Shown here: in pieces, positions 5,378-9,852 of the stretch | How positions within the stretch are numbered: position 1 is the stretch's first letter | Layout: the number at the start of each line of letters is the position of its first letter | Program-made: the position numbers and the translations under genes | Assembly: GCA_964408435.1 (NCBI GenBank) | Contig: CAYOZL010000074.1 | Coordinates: 1 to 9,852, forward strand | Direction of reading: 5' to 3' | From: CAYOZL01 sp964408435 | Lineage (GTDB): Bacteria > Bdellovibrionota_C > UBA2361 > SZUA-149 > CAYOZL01 | Length of the DNA: 9,852 nucleotides | The notes under the pieces: model-generated | The model's database searches: none | The model's input: the letters and a program-made list of their open reading frames with translations, nothing else | Told to the model about the DNA's origin: nothing

Positions 5378-7027
5378 TTAATAAACTGAGTCTAAGTAAC
5401 ACTTCTCACAGTAAACAATATCCTTTTTAAAATGCGGGAAACTAGTGCTGATATTTGTATTGCATTTATGACACTGCCTGTCCCAAAGAGCCCTTGGGTT
5501 TCTCATGCTTAGCCTTTTTTTATGCCTAGCGTGAAAACTAAGTTTAGGAATTGGAATATTAAGTTTCTTATATAGTTTAAATTCTTGCTTAGTGATTTTA
5601 AAAGGAGTTTTTTTCTTTTCGCAAACTAATGTTTCGTTACAAATATCTTCACTTACATCATTAATACTATCAGGAGGGCTCTTAACTGTAGATTTCTTTT
5701 TTTCTTGCTTTAGCCATTTAATGCCCATTTTCATTGAATCTTTGCTACCTAATGGAAAATAATGTTGAGCAATAGAGGTGTTATAAGCTAGTGGTGATAA
5801 GTGCATTGGAAAAAATTCTCCCCATTCACCTGTTTCTTGCATATGACAAATTATTTTTGAAACTGTTTTTTCATAATCTTTTTTTGAATACTGTTTATTA
5901 AGAATGCAATAATTATTTTTTTTCATGCTTACGCAACCAAAAATATTACTGCTGTACATTGTATAGTAGGAATATAGTGTATTAGAAGATCCATAAGAAG
6001 AAACGCTAAATAAAACATTTCTTGCTTCATCACCTACTTCAGTACACTGATAACAAAGTTCAGCAGGAAAGCCCCAAGACATTACATCCATACAATCTTT
6101 TGAGTTGTGTAACCAAGAACAGTAATGGCAGTCCCATAAATTGCTAGCATCAAAGCAGTGGCTAGAGTTCTTAGAGTTGTGAACTGAATTTCCAGTAACA
6201 TCCTCATTCATTGTGCCAAGCATGTATTTATTTGGGTATTCTAGTTTATGTTTTTCAAATAAAGATTGTATTTTTTCTATGCTAGAGTATTTATCAAGCT
6301 CTAGTTCGCTTATTCTTTTTTCGTATTCTTCTTTGCTTAGCTCTTCATTGAAGAAGTAATATTGCTTCCCAACTAAATTTATAGAACCAAAACAATTGTT
6401 ACAGTTTTGTGAGTTTTTAAGGAAATACGAATCATGGCAGTTAATGCAATTTTGTGAGTATCTTAAATTAAAACAACTCTTACAATCTATACATTCATAA
6501 CAAAGCTCACATTCACTAATAAAGTTATTATCAATGCAAGAGTTACAATTGTTTACGTAGTTTCCGTAATAACAATCTTCATTATAGTTTGCACCAGCGA
6601 TTAAATAACAATTTTTATTCCAAGAAGCGTTATTAACAAAAGCAGAATTGATTTCATTATTTTTTCCAGACAAGCAAAGTAAAGGCACTTCGCTTATTAG
6701 TTCTTTGAATTGTTCAAAAAAAGTTTTGCTAAAATCAAAGTATCTTCCAAAAGCAAGTGGATCCCAACTATCTCCCCAAAACATATCTTTTCTAACTACT
6801 TTATAGTTTGAACCTGGTGGGTAAAAAGTAAGTATGTCTTGGTTAGATAAAAAGCATTTACGCTTAAATAGATGTAACTCTGCTCGCCAGATGTATCTTT
6901 TTTGTGCCCTGCACATCGGACAGAGCTTAGGATTGGGAATTTTAAAGTCTTTACCAGCAAAATTTTGAGCAAACTTATCTAAATTGAGTAGTTCAAATTC
7001 AGAATCGCACTGTCTGCATATTGCCAT
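5378..7027 (-). CDS. Cys-rich protein with terminal zinc ribbons (CPR-type family, unknown function)
   Basis: A 549-residue protein with a CxxC zinc ribbon at each end: C4-C7 paired with C36-C39, and C519-C522 paired with C540-C543. After the first ribbon come RAELHLFKRKC and FWGDSWDPLAFGRYFDFSKTFFEQFKEL, features I associate with a large unnamed family abundant in Candidate Phyla Radiation genomes. The middle is rich in NC.xC words (139-215, 290-330), resembling a repeated solenoid. Two related segments end its halves: FFNEELSKEEYEKRI (225-239) and ILNKQYSKKDYEKTV (375-389), which indicates internal duplication. A low-complexity Lys/Ser linker (440-475) precedes the C-terminal ribbon. No signal peptide or membrane span, so presumably cytoplasmic. 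I chose ATG 7027: a longer frame from 7069 would translate the flanking repeat and is not family-like. Repeats of one family flank the gene on both sides, hinting at lateral arrival. Function is unknown. Confidence 0.75.
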   Translation of the reverse strand: MAICRQCDSEFELLNLDKFAQNFAGKDFKIPNPKLCPMCRAQKRYIWRAELHLFKRKCFLSNQDILTFYPPGSNYKVVRKDMFWGDSWDPLAFGRYFDFSKTFFEQFKELISEVPLLCLSGKNNEINSAFVNNASWNKNCYLIAGANYNEDCYYGNYVNNCNSCIDNNFISECELCYECIDCKSCFNLRYSQNCINCHDSYFLKNSQNCNNCFGSINLVGKQYYFFNEELSKEEYEKRISELELDKYSSIEKIQSLFEKHKLEYPNKYMLGTMNEDVTGNSVHNSKNSSHCFDASNLWDCHYCSWLHNSKDCMDVMSWGFPAELCYQCTEVGDEARNVLFSVSSYGSSNTLYSYYTMYSSNIFGCVSMKKNNYCILNKQYSKKDYEKTVSKIICHMQETGEWGEFFPMHLSPLAYNTSIAQHYFPLGSKDSMKMGIKWLKQEKKKSTVKSPPDSINDVSEDICNETLVCEKKKTPFKITKQEFKLYKKLNIPIPKLSFHARHKKRLSMRNPRALWDRQCHKCNTNISTSFPHFKKDIVYCEKCYLDSVY

Positions 7028-7038
7028 ATTCTTTTTAT

Positions 7039-7127
7039 AGCACAGAGGTCGCAGAGGAGACAGAGACACAGAGGCTTATAATTAAATTTTTCTCTGTGTC
7101 TCTATTATACTCTGTGAACTCTGTGCT
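7039..7127. repeat. CACAGAGG-family intergenic inverted repeat, copy 3 (long hairpin)
   Basis: The left arm, 7039-7073, begins AGCACAGAGGTCGCAGAGG and ends GAGACACAGAG. The right arm, 7092-7127, begins CTCTGTGTCTCT and ends ACTCTGTGCT. Over about 35 bases the arms pair with only a few mismatches, around an 18-base AT-only-like loop (7074-7091). It starts two bases after the asd stop codon (TAG 7131-7129) on the - strand and ends 11 bases before the zinc-ribbon start. A stem this long would probably affect transcription between these genes. Confidence 0.85.
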
Positions 7128-7128
7128 G

Positions 7129-8241
7129 CTAATCGATCAAGATCCTAAGCATCCGCCTCAAAGGCTCTGCCGCCCCCCAAAGAAGCTGATCCCCTATTGT
7201 AAAAGCACCTAAGTATTCAGGTCCCATTGCAAGCTTTCTTAAACGACCAACTGGAATAGTTAGTGTTCCTGTAATAGCAACAGGTGTTAATTCTTCTATC
7301 GTTGCCTCTTTTTCATTCGGTATAACTTTTACCCAAGAATTATCCTCAGCAATCATTGCAGAAATTTCATCTATTGGAACATCTTTTGTAAGTTTGAAAC
7401 TTAATGCTTGGCTATGAGAACGCATTGCCCCAATTCTTACGCAGAATCCATCAATAGGAATGTCTTTTTCAGAACCTAATATTTTATTAGTTTCTGACAT
7501 TCCTTTCCATTCTTCCCTAGACATTCCATTCCCTAGGTCTGAATCAATCCAAGGAATCAAAGAGCCAGCTAATGGAACAGAGAAGTTAGCAACTTGTTCA
7601 GGGTTTAAGCTCCTTTGCTTTTCAATTAGTATCTTATCTATTTCTAAAATAGCACTTCTTGGATTGTCTAGTAGTGATTTAACCTCAGCATTAAGAGTTC
7701 CAAACTGATTAAGCAGTTCTCTCATGTGCTTTGCACCACCACCTGATGCAGCTTGATAAGTTTGAGTAGACATCCACTCTACAAGCCCAGCTTTAAATAA
7801 AGCTCCAACCCCCATTAGCATGCAACTAACAGTGCAGTTTCCACCAATCCAGTTTTTACCGCCGTTTGAGATTGAATTCTTGATAATATCTTGATTCACA
7901 GGATCTAGAATAATTACTGAGTCTTCTTCCATTCTTAATGCAGAAGCAGCATCAATCCAATGTCCATTCCAATTCTCAGCTCTAAGTTTAGGAAAAACTT
8001 CTTTAGTATAGCCTCCACCTTGGCATGTAATAATAATTTCACATTTTTTTAAATCATCAATACTAAAAGCATCTTTAAGCTTGCTCTCAGTTTTAACAAG
8101 ATGTGCTGGAACATCTCCTCCAGCATTAGAGGTTGAAAAATATACAGGTTCTATGAGTTCAAGGTCTTTTTCCTGGATCATGCGATCCATTAATACAGAG
8201 CCAACCATTCCTCTCCAACCAACTATACCTACTGTTGTCAT
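7129..8241 (-). CDS. asd: Aspartate-semialdehyde dehydrogenase
   Basis: A complete 370-residue enzyme that reduces aspartyl phosphate to aspartate semialdehyde with NADPH, the branch point to lysine/diaminopimelate, threonine and methionine. The NADP-binding loop is VGIVGWRGMVGSVLM (4-18), the catalytic cysteine is Cys136 in GGNCTVS, the substrate/NADP glycine-rich segment is QAASGGGAKHMREL (163-176), and the acid-base histidine is His276 in AMRSHSQA. PVGRLRKLAMGPEYL and GDQLLWGAAEPLRRML close the protein. Length and motifs match the long E. coli-type class rather than the shorter Gram-positive and archaeal types. ATG 8241 is preceded by AGGAAATAAGAAAA, a usable but slightly distant ribosome site. 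It lies 17 bases after the upstream membrane-protein stop, so the two are probably co-transcribed. The stop is followed at once by repeat copy 3. Confidence 0.95.
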   Translation of the reverse strand: MTTVGIVGWRGMVGSVLMDRMIQEKDLELIEPVYFSTSNAGGDVPAHLVKTESKLKDAFSIDDLKKCEIIITCQGGGYTKEVFPKLRAENWNGHWIDAASALRMEEDSVIILDPVNQDIIKNSISNGGKNWIGGNCTVSCMLMGVGALFKAGLVEWMSTQTYQAASGGGAKHMRELLNQFGTLNAEVKSLLDNPRSAILEIDKILIEKQRSLNPEQVANFSVPLAGSLIPWIDSDLGNGMSREEWKGMSETNKILGSEKDIPIDGFCVRIGAMRSHSQALSFKLTKDVPIDEISAMIAEDNSWVKVIPNEKEATIEELTPVAITGTLTIPVGRLRKLAMGPEYLGAFTIGDQLLWGAAEPLRRMLRILID

Positions 8242-8258
8242 TTTTCTTATTTCCTATC

Positions 8259-9852
8259 TTATTTCTTCGTATAGATAGACGATTTCTTATAAAAAATAAA
8301 GACAGATAAAAACAGAGTTAGTATGCTTAGTAGGATAGATAGAAGATAGTAAGGAGTATTAAAGATTGAGAATTTAATTGAATAATTCCCATCAGCTTTC
8401 GCTAGAGCAATAATTCTTTCTTGTCCAGCTCTAAATAGCTCTAAATTTTTAGACTTAAGCAGGGGGGAATACGAGTAGTTAATCTTATACGGTTTGTTAG
8501 CTTTAAGATTATCTAATACTAGTTTTTCATTTGCCCATTTTAACTTAGCGCTGGTTTGAGTAGTGCTAATGTTTTCATTACTAACTAACTGCTGCTCTAG
8601 TTTAAGTTTGCTAAAAAAGAAATTCCTAATATTTTTGTAAATCTCTACTTTGTTATCCGGTGGATAGTCTTCTCTATTCTTTTTAATATAAATCTTTGCT
8701 TCTTTACTAAATGGAATTAATTTTGTTTTGTTCGCTTTAAGAGATTTATTTTTATTTAAATATGAGAGTATATTTTCTTTTGCTCCATTAATTAGAGCAT
8801 AATCAATTTTAAAATTTATTTCTTGATCTTGTTTTATATGAATTAATTCAAAATCATTAAATAGCTTCTTTCTAGAATAAAAGAATTGAGAGACATAACT
8901 AAAAGGAAGTTTATCCTCTAAGTCTATATAGCCTACAATAGGCTTATTGATTTCCTCTATTTTTTTATTTCCTGCTTCTATTTCTCTATCTAGATTGAAA
9001 ACATGATACGCACCACTAGAGTATTCAGCGCTACCAGTTAATTGATTTAAATTTTTAGTAAACTTATTAGAGCTAGAAACTATTTTGTTAATACCAAAAG
9101 ATTTTAGTTGTTTAAGAGCATGCTCTTTATCAATATCGCTGCCATTTACAAATAGTAAATAGCCATGAAAATTATTTCCACCAAGTTTATCTGCACTAAA
9201 ACTAATATAGCGATTAATATTTGCGCTTTCTACAAAGAGGCCATTTGTAACTTCTGTTTTTCCAAGATTACTTTCTAGAAAATGCCCACTATTTGCTTGA
9301 AGTCTCTTATAGTCAGTATTGTATTCAATAAAAACTCTTGAGTCTTTATTTTTTAAATAATTAGCGATGTTTGTTAGGTTTGTATTTTGTGTAGCTTTAG
9401 CAATTTTTAAAGGTTCTAAGTTGTAAGAAGCAAGTAAAAGAAAAATTGTACAGAGTATAGCAGTATACTTATTTTTAAGACCAAAGTGTATTGTGAAAAG
9501 TGCAATACAAACTAGGGCTAGAATAAGAGTCATTCCAGATAATCTGTAGTAATGCATAGATAGAAAGTTAGAACTAATTAGATAGGAGCTAGAGGTGATT
9601 ATAGTTAGAGAAAAAATAGAGATAATAATATTTCTAAAATAGTCTCCTTTTACCTTGTACCAAAACAAAAGCATTAAAAAGCAGATAACAATAAAAAATA
9701 AGTTAAAAAGCCCTATTTGATTATTTAAAATTCTTGAAATGCTTAATTCAAAAATTGGATATTGAAATAGTAAATTAAGCCAGTCTTTATTAACCACATA
9801 GTCATCTACATTTGAGAATTCCTTGCTGTATTTAAGGTATGGATAGAGAAAA
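8259..9852 (-). CDS. Polytopic membrane protein with large extracytoplasmic domain, N-terminus beyond window
   Basis: The frame stays open to the window edge: 18 further residues (ending VDDY) precede the GTG at 9797, so that GTG is probably internal and the gene is 5' truncated. Of 530 visible residues, spans lie at about 46-65, 74-94, 105-124 and 128-145. A soluble domain (about 150-495) is rich in Lys and Asn, and one last span (about 501-522) precedes a basic KKSSIYTKK tail. This layout (many N-terminal helices, a late soluble domain and a single C-terminal anchor) and motifs such as YYRLSGMTLILAL, SRVFIEYN and SGHFLESNLG, with NGLFVES following, recall the large membrane proteins annotated as YfhO-like or '6-pyruvoyl-tetrahydropterin synthase-related', thought to belong to the GT-C glycosyltransferase fold. 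The catalytic first loop is outside the window, so this is tentative. It runs into asd with a 17-base gap. Confidence 0.6.
   Translation of the reverse strand, partial: FLYPYLKYSKEFSNVDDYVVNKDWLNLLFQYPIFELSISRILNNQIGLFNLFFIVICFLMLLFWYKVKGDYFRNIIISIFSLTIITSSSYLISSNFLSMHYYRLSGMTLILALVCIALFTIHFGLKNKYTAILCTIFLLLASYNLEPLKIAKATQNTNLTNIANYLKNKDSRVFIEYNTDYKRLQANSGHFLESNLGKTEVTNGLFVESANINRYISFSADKLGGNNFHGYLLFVNGSDIDKEHALKQLKSFGINKIVSSSNKFTKNLNQLTGSAEYSSGAYHVFNLDREIEAGNKKIEEINKPIVGYIDLEDKLPFSYVSQFFYSRKKLFNDFELIHIKQDQEINFKIDYALINGAKENILSYLNKNKSLKANKTKLIPFSKEAKIYIKKNREDYPPDNKVEIYKNIRNFFFSKLKLEQQLVSNENISTTQTSAKLKWANEKLVLDNLKANKPYKINYSYSPLLKSKNLELFRAGQERIIALAKADGNYSIKFSIFNTPYYLLSILLSILTLFLSVFIFYKKSSIYTKK

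Noticed and set aside
7028..7069. A 14-residue N-terminal extension of the zinc-ribbon protein from an upstream ATG at 7069
   Set aside because: These codons are the arm of repeat copy 3 read as protein; the family begins right at the first CxxC ribbon, so ATG 7027 fits better.
7460..7708. Open frame on the + strand inside asd (and at 8081-8278 and 7021-7212)
   Set aside because: Antisense shadows of a conserved enzyme and of the repeat; no protein-like features of their own.
9795..9797. GTG as the true start of the right-edge membrane protein
   Set aside because: The frame is open for 18 more codons to the window edge and the protein looks like the second half of a larger family, so the gene is simply cut by the window.

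Overview
The window is an AT-rich (about one third GC by eye) piece of a bacterial chromosome that reads normally with the standard bacterial code. The housekeeping genes point to a Gram-negative bacterium with proteobacterial-like enzymes: a PyrF C-terminus of the E. coli type, an aspartate-semialdehyde dehydrogenase of the long E. coli class, and a 2-oxoglutarate dehydrogenase E1. One gene instead belongs to a Cys-rich zinc-ribbon family that I know mainly from Candidate Phyla Radiation genomes. A run of 100 N marks a scaffold join, so this is probably a draft or metagenome assembly. I cannot name the taxon.

Layout. At the left edge is the end of pyrF (+, 1-138), convergent with a small BON-domain protein (-, 200-493). 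Positions 494-937 hold no protein gene but contain a strong hairpin and a terminator-like hairpin with a U-tract, possibly a small RNA. Two membrane-protein genes follow on the + strand: a NaChBac-like ion channel (938-1741) and an unrecognised multi-pass protein (1828-2451). From the right edge back to 2623, five genes lie on the - strand in this transcription order: a truncated polytopic membrane protein (8259-9852), asd (7129-8241), the zinc-ribbon protein (5378-7027), sucA (3084-5144, interrupted by the gap) and ogt (2623-3084, overlapping sucA by one base).

Two families of intergenic inverted repeats occupy most of the non-coding space. One is built on CACAGAGG/CCTCTGTG and occurs three times (about 1744-1815, 5252-5374, 7039-7127). 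The other is a degenerate YTARTC hexamer array facing an inverted copy of itself (2455-2628). All four repeat loci begin within a few bases of a stop codon, and the hexamer repeat supplies the ogt stop codon. This suggests spread into gene 3' ends and possibly a terminator role.

Functionally the region is mixed: pyrimidine synthesis (pyrF), the aspartate-family amino-acid and peptidoglycan branch (asd), the TCA cycle (sucA, with no sucB beside it), DNA alkylation repair (ogt), and ion transport. The most notable points are a channel with a calcium-channel-like filter but no S4 gating charges, the repeats placed at stop codons, and the CPR-type zinc-ribbon gene bracketed by two copies of the same repeat.
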